From NCBI GenBank assembly GCA_023381535.1, contig JAMCSN010000058.1:14543-78542 (forward strand): 64,000 bases of DNA, given 5' to 3'. Below the pieces are notes generated by a model that had not been told where the DNA came from, did no database searches, and worked only from the letters and a program-made list of their open reading frames with translations. A program made the translations under genes and the position numbers. The stretch's first letter is position 1; every line of letters starts with the position of its first letter. This document shows positions 28,718-38,090 of this stretch, one piece after another. The stretch comes from Bacteroidota bacterium. GTDB taxonomy: Bacteria; Bacteroidota; Ignavibacteria; Ignavibacteriales; Melioribacteraceae.

Positions 28718-28797
28718 CAATTGCAAATTGAGAATTGAGAATTACCAATTAACCGCTTTTTGAATTCTCAATTATTCATTCTCAATTATCAATTGTT
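28718..28797. repeat. Long AT-rich inverted repeat between convergent genes
   Basis: Two arms of repeated AATTGAGAATT units, one inverted relative to the other, fold into a long imperfect hairpin between two convergent genes. Related units lie near 28110-28135. It may act as a two-way terminator, but the repeat is of a kind scattered through intergenic DNA of this group. Confidence 0.55.
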
Positions 28798-29783
28798 TAA
28801 AGCCATTTCACTTCACGGTACCAATCGATCGAACGTTTAATTCCGTCTTCCAAAGAAACCTTTTGACGATAACCTAATTCCGAAACTGCTTTACCAACGC
28901 TGCAAGTCCAATTTTCCTGAACAAAGTCTCTCGCCTTTTCCAAATTAAATGTTGCAGCCTTTGAACTGAACATGGCGAAAAATTGTGCGACGGCAGCGAC
29001 AGTGTAAACCAGAAAATGCGGAAATCGAATTGTTAGAGCTTTCTTGCCAAATGCTTTCGAGATTGCCTCGCTTACTTGAGGCCACGTGTAAATTTCCTCC
29101 GATGCAAGAAAATAAATCTGCCCTTTTGCTTTTTCATTAATGGCAGCCAGATAAAGTCCGTTGACAACATCATCAACGTGAATCAAATTTAATTTCTTTT
29201 CGTTAAACCCTACCAAAGTCATTAAGCCTATATTGTAGGTTTTAAACACTTGATATATCTCAGTATCGCGCGCTCCGTAAACTGCATGCAATCTTAAAAT
29301 AGTTATGGGAAGTCTATCCATATAAGATTTGGCAACAAGTTCCTGTTCAAGTTTACTTCTGCCGTAAGTTGTAATGGGATGTTCATGAGTTTCTTCAGTA
29401 CAAGGATTCCCGTCGAGCGATGGACCGCATGCAGTCATACTGCTGGAAATTACAACACGTTTTATTTTTGTATTCACTTCGCACAGAACGTCAAGTAAAG
29501 CCCTGGTAGTTTCAACATTACCGTTATAATATCCTTCCTTACTTTTCGATTTCACGACGCCGGCAATGTGAAAAAGATAATCCGCATCTTTAAGCACTTC
29601 CTTCAATTTTTCTTTATCTGTCAAACCGCAATCGAAAATTTCAACGGGTTTATTTTCCAGCCAGCGTTTTGAACTTGTAGAACGCAAAATACATTTGACC
29701 TGATGACCTTCAGCGAGCAACCTATCCACTAAATGACTTCCAACAAAACCGGATGCACCTGTGACAACAGAGATATTTTTCAT
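28797..29783 (-). CDS. NAD-dependent epimerase/dehydratase, candidate ceramide reductase (CerR-like)
   Basis: A 328-residue extended short-chain dehydrogenase with the N-terminal nucleotide-binding GASGFVGSHL motif and a YGRSK catalytic Tyr-x3-Lys. Length and fold fit epimerase/dehydratase/3-beta-HSD relatives. It is divergent (122 bases) from a serine palmitoyltransferase gene that is followed by a GNAT-type acyltransferase; in bacterial ceramide synthesis an enzyme of this family (CerR) reduces the 3-keto group. That role is inferred from context; a sterol- or sugar-type reductase is the alternative. Confidence 0.75.
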   Translation of the reverse strand: MKNISVVTGASGFVGSHLVDRLLAEGHQVKCILRSTSSKRWLENKPVEIFDCGLTDKEKLKEVLKDADYLFHIAGVVKSKSKEGYYNGNVETTRALLDVLCEVNTKIKRVVISSSMTACGPSLDGNPCTEETHEHPITTYGRSKLEQELVAKSYMDRLPITILRLHAVYGARDTEIYQVFKTYNIGLMTLVGFNEKKLNLIHVDDVVNGLYLAAINEKAKGQIYFLASEEIYTWPQVSEAISKAFGKKALTIRFPHFLVYTVAAVAQFFAMFSSKAATFNLEKARDFVQENWTCSVGKAVSELGYRQKVSLEDGIKRSIDWYREVKWL

Positions 29784-29905
29784 GCCAATTCTATTAATTA
29801 ATAATGAAATTTCTTTATATTGACCAACAAAATTTTAGCTTATCAAATTATTCAGCTAAATCAAAAATAAAAAATTAATCTCTAGAAAAATAATCCGGAG
29901 GAATA

Positions 29906-31096
29906 TTGGACTTATTTAAAAAGTGCTATGATTTCACACGTGCCGATGATATAAAGGCATTGGGGTTCTATCCGTATTTCAGACCTATTGAAGAAAATGA
30001 AGGACCCGTTGTTCAGATTGAAGGACGAAAAGTGGTTATGGCAGGATCGAATAATTATTTAGGACTTACCGCACATCCGCAAGTTAAAGAAGCCGCACTC
30101 AAAGCCGTTGAAAAATACGGCACAGGTTGTTCCGGTTCACGTTATCTAACCGGAACTCTTGATCTTCATATTGAATTAGAAAAAAGATTAGCACAATTTT
30201 TTGGCGTTGAAGCGGTTCTTCTATTCTCAACCGGTTATCAAACCGCACAGGGCATAATACCAACATTGGTTCAACGCGGCGAGTACGTGGTTTCCGATCG
30301 TGATAATCATGCATGCATAGTTGCCGGACAAATGATGGCTAAGGGTGCTACCGCAGATTTGATACGCTACAAACACAACGACATGGCTGATTTAGAAAGA
30401 GTTTTGCAGAAACTTCCGATTGATGCCGGAAAACTAATTGTCAGCGACGGCGTTTTCAGTACCGGTGGTGAAATTGTAGATCTGCCTGCTTTAGTTTCAC
30501 TTGCCAAAAAATACAACGCACGCACATTGATTGATGATGCCCATGCAGTTGGAGTGATCGGCAAAGGCGGAAGAGGTACTGCAAGCGAGTTCAATCTTGA
30601 AAAAGAGGTTGACCTAACGATGGGAACATTCAGCAAAACTTTTGCCTCTCTCGGTGGTTTTGTTGCGGGAAGCGAAAGAGTTATTAATTATCTAAAGCAT
30701 CACTCGGCTGCATTAATTTTTAGCGCATCCCCCACTCCGGCTGCTGTTGCCGGCGCGCTCGCCGCATTGGATATTTTAGAAAAGGAACCGCAGAGAGTTA
30801 ATAAATTAATTTCGAATGCAGATAAAGTAAGGAAAGAACTTGTGGAAGCCGGTTTTACAATTATTGACGGCAGAACGGCAATTGTTCCGGTAATTGTTGG
30901 AGATGACATGTTGGCATTTCAAATGTGGAAGAAACTTTATGAGGCAGGTGTTTTCGTAAACGTTTTCATTTCTCCAGGTGTTCCGCAAGGAAGACAGATG
31001 ATGAGAACTAGCTACATGTCAACTCATGAAGACGAACATTTAAATTTTATCATCGATACATTTAAGTCGGTAGGAAAAGAACTCGGACTTATTTAA
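29906..31096 (+). CDS. spt: Serine palmitoyltransferase (alpha-oxoamine synthase family)
   Basis: A 396-residue PLP enzyme that condenses L-serine with an acyl-CoA or acyl-ACP to make 3-ketosphinganine, the first step of sphingolipid synthesis. The [10 protein letters not shown] block near the N-terminus, [12 protein letters not shown] (208-219) and the PLP-lysine region [14 protein letters not shown] (Lys244) match Bacteroidota serine palmitoyltransferases more closely than BioF or KBL. Translation starts at TTG, since CCGGAGG lies seven bases before it and no ATG is near. A terminator and a GNAT gene follow; a reductase gene is divergent. KBL or BioF activity is a less likely alternative. 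Confidence 0.85.
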   Translation: MDLFKKCYDFTRADDIKALGFYPYFRPIEENEGPVVQIEGRKVVMAGSNNYLGLTAHPQVKEAALKAVEKYGTGCSGSRYLTGTLDLHIELEKRLAQFFGVEAVLLFSTGYQTAQGIIPTLVQRGEYVVSDRDNHACIVAGQMMAKGATADLIRYKHNDMADLERVLQKLPIDAGKLIVSDGVFSTGGEIVDLPALVSLAKKYNARTLIDDAHAVGVIGKGGRGTASEFNLEKEVDLTMGTFSKTFASLGGFVAGSERVINYLKHHSAALIFSASPTPAAVAGALAALDILEKEPQRVNKLISNADKVRKELVEAGFTIIDGRTAIVPVIVGDDMLAFQMWKKLYEAGVFVNVFISPGVPQGRQMMRTSYMSTHEDEHLNFIIDTFKSVGKELGLI

Positions 31097-31113
31097 GAAA
31101 CATATCAGTTACT

Positions 31114-31144
31114 AAAAAGCATACTGACTACAGTATGCTTTTTT
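31114..31144 (+). terminator. Terminator between spt and acyltransferase gene
   Basis: A 13-bp perfect stem (AAAAAGCATACTG and its complement, ACTA loop) with a T-tract lies between the two genes. The GNAT gene starts only 20 bases after, with its own GGAGG site, so readthrough or a promoter in the short gap must supply it. Confidence 0.8.
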
Positions 31145-31163
31145 ATATATAGACGGAGGCAAT

Positions 31164-32285
31164 ATGAGTTCAATTAACATACGAACTGTACAATCCAAGA
31201 AAGACCTTAACGATTTTCTAAAGTTCGCGTGGAAGATTTATAAGAACGATCCATATTGGGTCCCGCCTTTGATGTATGACAAAAAGAAAATTCTGGACAA
31301 GAAGAAAAATCCGTTCTATAAGCATGCGGAGATGGAGTTATTTCTCGCCGAAAAGAACGGCGAACTAGTCGGCAGAATTGCCGCAGTAAAAAACGATCTT
31401 CATAACAAGTACCACAATGATAAAGTTGGTTTCTTCGGATTCTTCGAATGCATCAATGATCAGGAAGTTGCAAACAAACTTTTCGATACTGCCAAAGATT
31501 GGTTGAAAGCTAGAGGAATGGATGCGATGCGCGGTCCGGCTAATCCGTCATCAAATGACGAATACGGAATGCTTCTTGACGGATTTGATGACGAGCCTAG
31601 ATTGCTGATGACTTACAATCCGAAATATTATCTCGATCTTTGCGAAAAGTACGGAATGAAAAAAGCAAAAGATCTTTATGCATACAAACTTGAAAACGAA
31701 AAAGTTGTCAGCTCAGATAAGCTAAAACGTGTTGCCGAAATCGCCACTAAAAGATCAGGCATAAAAATCTCACAACTTAGTATGAAAGATTTTGCAAACG
31801 ATTTGGAAAGATTCAAATTCGTTTACAACAAAGCATGGGCACCTAACTACGGTTTCGTTCCATTGACTAATGAAGAGATTGATGCAATGGCGAAGGATTT
31901 GAAACCTCTTGTTGAACCCTCGCTGGTTATTTTTGGCGAGATCAACAATGAACTTGTCGGTGCCGCACTCGTAATGTTGGACTACAATACAATTTTCAAA
32001 TCGATGAATGGGAAACTTTTGCCGTTTGGTTTTTTGAAATTATTCACTCAAAAGAAAAAAATAAAATGGTGCCGTATTATAACTTTGGGAATTATTCCGG
32101 AATATCAAAAGCGCGGACTTGATGCAGTGTTCTATTGGGAAATTGTTAACCGTGCTGCTAAACTCGGAATTCGGCTTGGAGAAGCAAGCTGGGTTCTTGA
32201 AGATAACGACATGATGAACAGGGGCGCTCAAGTAATGAACGGCGAAGTTTATAAGAAATACAGGCTGTACCAGATTAGTATTTAG
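31164..32285 (+). CDS. GNAT-type acyltransferase, candidate bacterial ceramide synthase (bCerS-like)
   Basis: A 373-residue cytoplasmic protein with two GNAT-like halves. The N-terminal half contains ELVGRIAAVKNDLHNKY and a FGFFECIND segment; the C-terminal half has ITLGIIPEYQKRGLDAVFYW, where the acyl-CoA-binding loop is expected. The family is widespread in Bacteroidota and usually annotated hypothetical. Its place directly after spt fits the N-acyltransferase that turns a long-chain base into (dihydro)ceramide, as shown for bCerS in Caulobacter. The assignment is contextual; sequence confirmation against bCerS was not possible. Confidence 0.7.
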   Translation: MSSINIRTVQSKKDLNDFLKFAWKIYKNDPYWVPPLMYDKKKILDKKKNPFYKHAEMELFLAEKNGELVGRIAAVKNDLHNKYHNDKVGFFGFFECINDQEVANKLFDTAKDWLKARGMDAMRGPANPSSNDEYGMLLDGFDDEPRLLMTYNPKYYLDLCEKYGMKKAKDLYAYKLENEKVVSSDKLKRVAEIATKRSGIKISQLSMKDFANDLERFKFVYNKAWAPNYGFVPLTNEEIDAMAKDLKPLVEPSLVIFGEINNELVGAALVMLDYNTIFKSMNGKLLPFGFLKLFTQKKKIKWCRIITLGIIPEYQKRGLDAVFYWEIVNRAAKLGIRLGEASWVLEDNDMMNRGAQVMNGEVYKKYRLYQISI

Positions 32286-32299
32286 CTCTTAGTAATTAA

Positions 32300-33205
32300 T
32301 TAATTCCTATTAAGTTTCAAAGCTTCGTCATACTTTGATGTATGCGGCGGATCCAGCTTTTTCAAAGTCTCGAAAATCGATTTGTCCGGATAGTTTTTTA
32401 GATACTCAACTATTTCACCGGCTTTCGCATCAAAGAAAACTTTCATTAAAACATTTCTCGTATCTATCTGATCTTTTGCGCTGTACAAATCAGTAATAAG
32501 TTTTACAATATTCTTTAATGCCTGATCGTGAGTTTTAGGATCTCTAAATAAATCTATTCCGTTGTAATGATAATCGAAATAATCTTGGCGGAATTGCTGG
32601 TACTTCGCATTCAGCAAATTATCAACCAGCGATCTTCTGTTAAACGGTGAACTATCCGACTGCCATCCTTTGCTAAATTGACTGCTTCCTCCTCTCACAC
32701 AAATATCCAAAGCTTTTTGAAAATAGTCCGTGCCGCCGAGAGAATAGTATGAGTCAGCGTCGAAACCGATAATGATGTAAGCATAATAATCTAATAGACT
32801 CGTCAACGGATCAAAATCGGTTTGATTGAAATACATCGATTGATTTTTTTGATATTTAAATTGCCATGAGTTATCGAGAATGGTCATCATCAAAGAATTG
32901 AGCAGCGTGTTTTCAATAATACGTTGACTTGTAACAACCAGCTGAGTGGTGTAGGTAACCTCATCGGACGAACCGGTGAAGAAAATATTAAATGTGCACT
33001 TAATCTTTTCTCCTTGCCAACTCTGGCCTGTGAACTTTGTATTGTTAAGATAATCCTGAACTTGAGTTTTGAAATTATCAACGCGCTCCCGTGAGGCAGT
33101 CGGCAGTTGTTCTAGATTTACAACAACAGTGGCATCCAATTCTTGTGCAGAAAGTATTGCAGACCAAACAAAAAACATTGCCAAAAGCACCGCCGACCTC
33201 TTCAT
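32300..33205 (-). CDS. porD: PorD-like (DUF4835) T9SS protein
   Basis: A 301-residue exported protein with a signal peptide (about 1-20, ending ...LSAQE) and a DUF4835 domain. The early blocks VNLEQLPTASRERVDNFKTQ and CTFNIFFTG, the TSQRIIENTLLNS region and a late PPHTSKYDEALK segment are typical of DUF4835, the family that contains Porphyromonas PorD, needed for type IX secretion. It should act at the periplasmic side of the envelope. It is divergent from a PorV/PorQ-like outer-membrane gene. Confidence 0.8.
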   Translation of the reverse strand: MKRSAVLLAMFFVWSAILSAQELDATVVVNLEQLPTASRERVDNFKTQVQDYLNNTKFTGQSWQGEKIKCTFNIFFTGSSDEVTYTTQLVVTSQRIIENTLLNSLMMTILDNSWQFKYQKNQSMYFNQTDFDPLTSLLDYYAYIIIGFDADSYYSLGGTDYFQKALDICVRGGSSQFSKGWQSDSSPFNRRSLVDNLLNAKYQQFRQDYFDYHYNGIDLFRDPKTHDQALKNIVKLITDLYSAKDQIDTRNVLMKVFFDAKAGEIVEYLKNYPDKSIFETLKKLDPPHTSKYDEALKLNRN

Positions 33206-33295
33206 CTGATCACTCCGACTTTTATTGTATAATCAAAATAGATATTTGGAAAAAATTAAACAATCCCTTAAGTTATAGTGAACATTTCAACTACC

Positions 33296-34099
33296 ATGAA
33301 AAGTATATTACTTTTACTATTCATTTCGGTTGAATGTTTCGCACAGATACAACCGGGGGCACACCAAGCAGCTTTAGCCCATTCCGATATAGCCTCCGCC
33401 GGCGACGCATTCAGCCTATTCAATAATCCAGCAGGGATAGCATTAATTCATTCGAGAGAGATCGGAATAAATTATTCCCCCGCTCCGTTTGAAATGAAAG
33501 AATTATCCAACGCGTTCGCGTCCTACTGCGAGCCAACTGATTTCGGAAATTTCAGCGCCGGTTTCAGCATATACGGTTACGAACTCTACAAAGAAACTCA
33601 GTTTGCGCTTGGCTACAGTCGTAATATTTCACGGAATTTTTCGGCAGGCGTATCGGCTATCTATAAAAATATTACGATTAAGAACTATGGCTCGAAAGGA
33701 GTTTTTCTTTTCAATGTTGGAGCGATTGCAAAAATCAACGAACAATTCGGAATCGGATTCTCAGCAGAGAATATTACCAGGACAACAATTAATTCCGAAG
33801 CAAACCAAATCCCAACGGTATTGTGGGCGGGCGCTTACGCAAAATTTCTTGAAGAACTGACCTTCGCCATCGCAGTGGGAAAAGAATTGGGGTTTAATCC
33901 TTCTCTAAGACTCGGCGCCGAATATAGTCTATTGGATTTTGTTCAAGTTCGGTTTGGAGCGTCAAATGAACCGAACACTTATTCAAGCGGTTTCGGTGTT
34001 CAATACGAATTCATGCAGTTTGATTATGCGTTTTCTTCTCATCCGGATTTAGGATTCACACATCAATTTAGTTTGATCGTTCATTTCAGCAGTAATTAA
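33296..34099 (+). CDS. Outer-membrane beta-barrel, PorV/PorQ-like
   Basis: A roughly 267-residue protein with a signal peptide (ending near CFAQ) followed by repeating amphipathic beta strands. The early motif GAHQAALAHSDIASAGDAFSLFNNPAGIA is the FadL/PorV/PorQ-type N-terminal hatch region (GxxxAxxxNPAG). PorV and PorQ are outer-membrane partners of T9SS, and a PorD-like gene is next door, so a link to secretion is plausible. An ATG at 33278 would add six residues. It lies seven bases before the helix-hairpin-helix gene, so the two are co-transcribed. Confidence 0.75.
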   Translation: MKSILLLLFISVECFAQIQPGAHQAALAHSDIASAGDAFSLFNNPAGIALIHSREIGINYSPAPFEMKELSNAFASYCEPTDFGNFSAGFSIYGYELYKETQFALGYSRNISRNFSAGVSAIYKNITIKNYGSKGVFLFNVGAIAKINEQFGIGFSAENITRTTINSEANQIPTVLWAGAYAKFLEELTFAIAVGKELGFNPSLRLGAEYSLLDFVQVRFGASNEPNTYSSGFGVQYEFMQFDYAFSSHPDLGFTHQFSLIVHFSSN

Positions 34100-34106
34100 A
34101 TATTAG

Positions 34107-36089
34107 ATGAAAACATTTATATCAATCTTTATACTATTAATATATTCGGTGAAACTCGCCGCACAGACAGACACAACTGCATTTCAGAATGACCTTGATA
34201 AAATTTTAGAAGATCTAACTGCTGAGAAGGAAAGCTCACAATTCTACGACATGGTAGAATATCTTAAGGAGAATCCTATAAGAATAAATTTTGCAACCGA
34301 AGACGATCTTCTGCAAATACCTTTTATCAATCGCGAAGATGCAAAGAAAATCATTAAGCAAAGAAAAGAGAGCGGCGGATTTTACACCGAAGAGACATTT
34401 AAGAATATTGATGGGGTTGCGAGCGATGTGAAAGAAAAGATTTTGCCGTTTATAGATTTCAGTCGTAACAAAGGATTCACACTTCTTAATCAATTCGCGC
34501 AAAGCATGAAGTCGCTTACTGTGACTTACCGTTCACGGGCATTAAGAGATTTGCAGCAAGACCGCGCATATTTAACGGGAAAGTACTACGGATCGGATCT
34601 AAAAATTTATAACCGGCTGGTGCTGAATAACAAGAATGATATTCATGCCGGTGTTATAGTTGAAAAAGATGCTGGTGAAAAATCGCTAACGGATTTTAAT
34701 TCATTCCATCTTTCACTGCAAAATTTTGGTTTTGTACAAAACATAATCTTTGGCGATTACAATGTTGAGTTCGGTCAAGGCATTGCACTTTGGAGCAGAT
34801 CATCGATGTCCAAAGGAAGTGAAACTGTTGATGTTCTGCCGAGAGACGCTAGCGGAATAAAACCGTATCTTAGTACAGATGAGAATATGTTTTTCAGAGG
34901 CGTTGCCGCAAAAACCGTTTTCGATAATTTCAGTTTGTACACATTTTATTCTGACAAATATTTAGACGGCTCTATCAATTCAACAACTAATCAGATCAGA
35001 TCATTGGTCACGGATGGACTGCACCGCGACGCATCAGAAGTTGCGCATAAACATATTATAAACGAAAAGTCTTATGGTGCGTCTCTTAACTATACTTATG
35101 GTGATCTGTTCGGCGTCGGAATTCTTTACTACTCCACTAAGTTTGGAAATGATTTCGAAAAAGAAACTGTTCTCGATCCTTCAGGAAATACGTTTCATTA
35201 TTTTTCATCCAGCTACAACTTTCGAGTAGGAAAATTTTATTTTAACGGTGAGACGGCATACACTAATAAAGCGATTTCAACGATCAACAGCGCACAAATA
35301 GCCATAGACAAAAATTTTGCGCTGGTGTTTTCTTACCGGAATTATTCAAAAGACTATTGGAGTTTCCATGCAAGCGGTTTCGGTGAGAAAGACGGGACTC
35401 AAAACGAGAGCGGGTTTTATACCGGGATTCACTGGCGAACAACTTATGGAATCTTTGACGTTTATTATGATCAATTCAGATTTCCATGTGCAGCAAATAA
35501 TTTTCTGTTCCCATCACAAGGAAACGACTTCCTTGTTTATTACACTTTAAGACCATTCAAAAGCGGCGAGCTTCGATTAAAATACCGCATCAAATCGAAA
35601 GATGATGTCGCGGCGTTGAATGATCAGTTAGGGCTTATAAAAGGTACAACCGAAAATTACCGTGTAGAACTGTTATATCATGTGTTAAGAAATGTTCAGT
35701 TGCGAACGCGTGTTGAAATTGTAAACGTGCACTCAACAACAGTAAGCCCAAGCGAAAAAGGTTTTCTAATGTATCAGGAAGTTCAATTCTCCCCTATCCG
35801 GTCTCTCAGAATCAGCGCTCGCGTTGTTTTGTTCAAAACAGATTCCTATAATTCTAAAGTTTACGAATATGAAAGCGACTTGGCCGGTGTGATGACAACA
35901 CCGCCTCTTTACGGTGACGGAATGCGATGGTATCTGCTCGCGCGATATAATACTCCGTTCGGCTTTGCGCTAACTTTCAAGTACGCTGAATCTTTCAAAT
36001 CCGGCGAGACTTCGTTCGGAAGCGGCGATACATTTGTAAACGGAAACGTTGATAATAGAGTAAGTCTTCAAGTCGATTTCAAGATGTAA
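34107..36089 (+). CDS. Secreted helix-hairpin-helix / beta-barrel protein
   Basis: A 660-residue exported protein: signal peptide (about 1-19), a helical region, a ComEA-like helix-hairpin-helix pair (about 58-115, INFATEDDLLQIPFINREDAKKIIKQR), and then about 530 residues of alternating beta strands resembling an outer-membrane barrel. Such HhH-barrel fusions occur widely in Bacteroidota with unknown roles; DNA binding at the cell surface (uptake) is conceivable because of the HhH domain. The gene follows the PorV/PorQ-like gene by seven bases. Confidence 0.75.
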   Translation: MKTFISIFILLIYSVKLAAQTDTTAFQNDLDKILEDLTAEKESSQFYDMVEYLKENPIRINFATEDDLLQIPFINREDAKKIIKQRKESGGFYTEETFKNIDGVASDVKEKILPFIDFSRNKGFTLLNQFAQSMKSLTVTYRSRALRDLQQDRAYLTGKYYGSDLKIYNRLVLNNKNDIHAGVIVEKDAGEKSLTDFNSFHLSLQNFGFVQNIIFGDYNVEFGQGIALWSRSSMSKGSETVDVLPRDASGIKPYLSTDENMFFRGVAAKTVFDNFSLYTFYSDKYLDGSINSTTNQIRSLVTDGLHRDASEVAHKHIINEKSYGASLNYTYGDLFGVGILYYSTKFGNDFEKETVLDPSGNTFHYFSSSYNFRVGKFYFNGETAYTNKAISTINSAQIAIDKNFALVFSYRNYSKDYWSFHASGFGEKDGTQNESGFYTGIHWRTTYGIFDVYYDQFRFPCAANNFLFPSQGNDFLVYYTLRPFKSGELRLKYRIKSKDDVAALNDQLGLIKGTTENYRVELLYHVLRNVQLRTRVEIVNVHSTTVSPSEKGFLMYQEVQFSPIRSLRISARVVLFKTDSYNSKVYEYESDLAGVMTTPPLYGDGMRWYLLARYNTPFGFALTFKYAESFKSGETSFGSGDTFVNGNVDNRVSLQVDFKM

Positions 36090-36235
36090 CTCAGATTTGC
36101 GTAAAAGTTTGCTGCAGCATCATTCACAATCCAATAAAATCTTTTGATTAAAACAATCTATCGGTTATTCGAGTTGCCAAATTCGACTCATCTCTCTAAG
36201 TTGCAGAAGAAAATTTCTAAATATTGAGGTTATGA

Positions 36236-37414
36236 ATGAGAACAATTGTTGCACTTCCCGGTGACGGAATTGGAAAAGTTGTTTTGCCGGAATCAATAAG
36301 ACTATTGGATGCAGCGGGATTCAAAGCTGATTACGTTTGGGGCGATATCGGATGGGATTTTTGGTGCAAGGAAGGAAACGCGCTTCCGCAACGGACAATC
36401 GATTTAATTGCTCAACACAAAATTGCGCTGTTCGGCGCGATAACAAGCAAGCCAAAAGATGCTGCTGAAAAGGAACTCGATCCGTCGTTGAAAGGAAAAG
36501 GTTACGTTTATTTTTCTCCGATCGTCAGTCTTCGCCAACATTTCAATCTTGATATTTGTATTCGCCCGTGTCTTTCTTTTAAAGGGAATCCGCTAAACTT
36601 TATTCGAAAAAGTGCAAGCGGTGGATTCGAGGAACCAATTGTCAACACAGTTATTTTTCGACAGAACACAGAAGGACTTTATTCCGGTGTAGAGTGGACA
36701 AATCCGCCAAAAGTTGTTCGCGATGCATTCGAAACACATCCTAAGATGAAAACTTTTAAAGACGTGCCGAGTGAAGAACTGGCAATTTCTAGTAGAATCG
36801 TCACGAAGAAAGCGAGTGAAAGAATTATTCGCTCCGCATTCGAACACGCCAAGAAATTCGGTTACAAAAATCTTACTCTTTGCGAAAAGCCAAACGTTCT
36901 GCGCGAGACATCGGGAATGATGTTCAAGATTGCGAAAGAAATTGCTAAAGAATATCCAGGCATTGCACTTTGGGACACAAACATCGATGCGCAGATGATG
37001 TGGCTTACTAAAAATCCCGAGGACTATGGTGTGATCGTCGCCGAAAATATGTTCGGCGATATTATCAGCGACGGATTTGCCGGATTAATCGGCGGGCTCG
37101 GATTTGCGTGCAGCGCCAACATCGGTGAAGAAGTTGCAGTCTTTGAACCGACTCACGGCTCAGCGCCGAAATATGAAAATCTGAACCCTTCTATCGTAAA
37201 CCCGATTGCAATGTTTATGAGCGCATGCATGATGTTGGATCATATCGGTGAAAAAGAAATTTCGAACAAGATTAGAAAAGCAATTGCGTCCGTGGTTGAA
37301 GAAGGTAAGGTTAGAACTTACGATATGCTTAAACTGCGAGGCGGTGCAGATGTATTTGGAAAAGGTGCGGCATCAACTAATCAAATGACCGATGCAGTGA
37401 TTTCAAAACTTTAA
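36236..37414 (+). CDS. Isocitrate/isopropylmalate/homoisocitrate dehydrogenase-family enzyme
   Basis: A 392-residue beta-decarboxylating dehydrogenase. GDGIGKVVLPE opens the Rossmann-like core; SPIVSLRQHFNLDICIRP holds the substrate-binding arginines; FRQNTEGLYSGVEW contains the catalytic Tyr; CEKPNVL has the catalytic Lys; and AENMFGDIISDGFAGLIGGLG carries the metal-binding Asp residues. The IRP and EGLYSGVEW features look isocitrate-dehydrogenase-like, while SPIV(S)LR also occurs in homoisocitrate dehydrogenases. It heads a cluster with a homoaconitase-like protein and citrate lyase genes, so its substrate is a tricarboxylate, not settled. A monomeric NADP Icd is encoded elsewhere in the window. 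Confidence 0.85.
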   Translation: MRTIVALPGDGIGKVVLPESIRLLDAAGFKADYVWGDIGWDFWCKEGNALPQRTIDLIAQHKIALFGAITSKPKDAAEKELDPSLKGKGYVYFSPIVSLRQHFNLDICIRPCLSFKGNPLNFIRKSASGGFEEPIVNTVIFRQNTEGLYSGVEWTNPPKVVRDAFETHPKMKTFKDVPSEELAISSRIVTKKASERIIRSAFEHAKKFGYKNLTLCEKPNVLRETSGMMFKIAKEIAKEYPGIALWDTNIDAQMMWLTKNPEDYGVIVAENMFGDIISDGFAGLIGGLGFACSANIGEEVAVFEPTHGSAPKYENLNPSIVNPIAMFMSACMMLDHIGEKEISNKIRKAIASVVEEGKVRTYDMLKLRGGADVFGKGAASTNQMTDAVISKL

Positions 37415-37486
37415 TAGTCAAACGTGAAAGGTGAAACTGAAAACTTTTGCAAAATTGTTTCACTTTTCATTTTTCACGGAGTACCC

Positions 37487-38017
37487 ATGAGAGATAAAGT
37501 AAAAAAATTTTGGCCGGAAATTGAATGGATCAAAGATCAGACATTGAGAAACAAAGTTTTGGATTGCTGGGTTTATGCTTTTGAAAAATCCGCTCTAACC
37601 ATCAAAGATCTTGAAACAATTCCGTTTTCGCTTCTTGTCAAGAATTGTAAAATTTCATTTATGAATCATAAGCGGACTTGTGTTAAACTTGCAGTTGAAA
37701 TGGCTAAGATCATGAAAAATAATTTCGGAGACGGAATAAAAATCAACATGGATTATCTTGTCGCCGGCGCGATTCTGATTGATGTCGGTAAACTTTTAGA
37801 ATACACTAAAGTGAAAGGCAAAATTGTTACGAGCAAAGCCGGTGAGCTGGTTCGTCATCCATTCAGCGGACAAGCGATAGCGGCGCGATTCAACTTGCCC
37901 AATGAAGTCCAGCATATAATTGCAACCCATTCTTCTGAAGGCGACCTCGGCAAGCGCACAGTTGAATCAATAATTGTTCATCATGCAGATTTTGTTTCGT
38001 TTGAACCGTTTAGGTAG
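37487..38017 (+). CDS. HD-domain-like protein lacking the HD histidine
   Basis: A roughly 176-residue cytoplasmic protein with the helical layout of HD phosphohydrolases: a first His in FMNHKRTC, then YLVAGAILIDVGKLLEY where the usual HDxGK reads IDVGK, then HPFSGQAIAARF, ATHSSEG and IVHHADFVSF. The His of the HD doublet has become Ile, so metal binding may be impaired. The start at 37487 has a CGGAG site; the frame upstream is not coding-like. It sits between the dehydrogenase and homoaconitase-like genes, so a regulatory or chaperone role in this cluster is possible. Confidence 0.75.
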   Translation: MRDKVKKFWPEIEWIKDQTLRNKVLDCWVYAFEKSALTIKDLETIPFSLLVKNCKISFMNHKRTCVKLAVEMAKIMKNNFGDGIKINMDYLVAGAILIDVGKLLEYTKVKGKIVTSKAGELVRHPFSGQAIAARFNLPNEVQHIIATHSSEGDLGKRTVESIIVHHADFVSFEPFR

Positions 38018-38090
38018 TAGGACGTCAATAGTGAAAGATTCCATGATCATAGTGAAAAGTCAAACGTGAAAGGTCAAAGAAGATATTTTA

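Noticed and set aside
36236..37414. Considered isopropylmalate dehydrogenase (leuB)
   Set aside because: The IRP and EGLYSGVEW features and cluster context point to an isocitrate/homoisocitrate-type enzyme; no leu genes are nearby.
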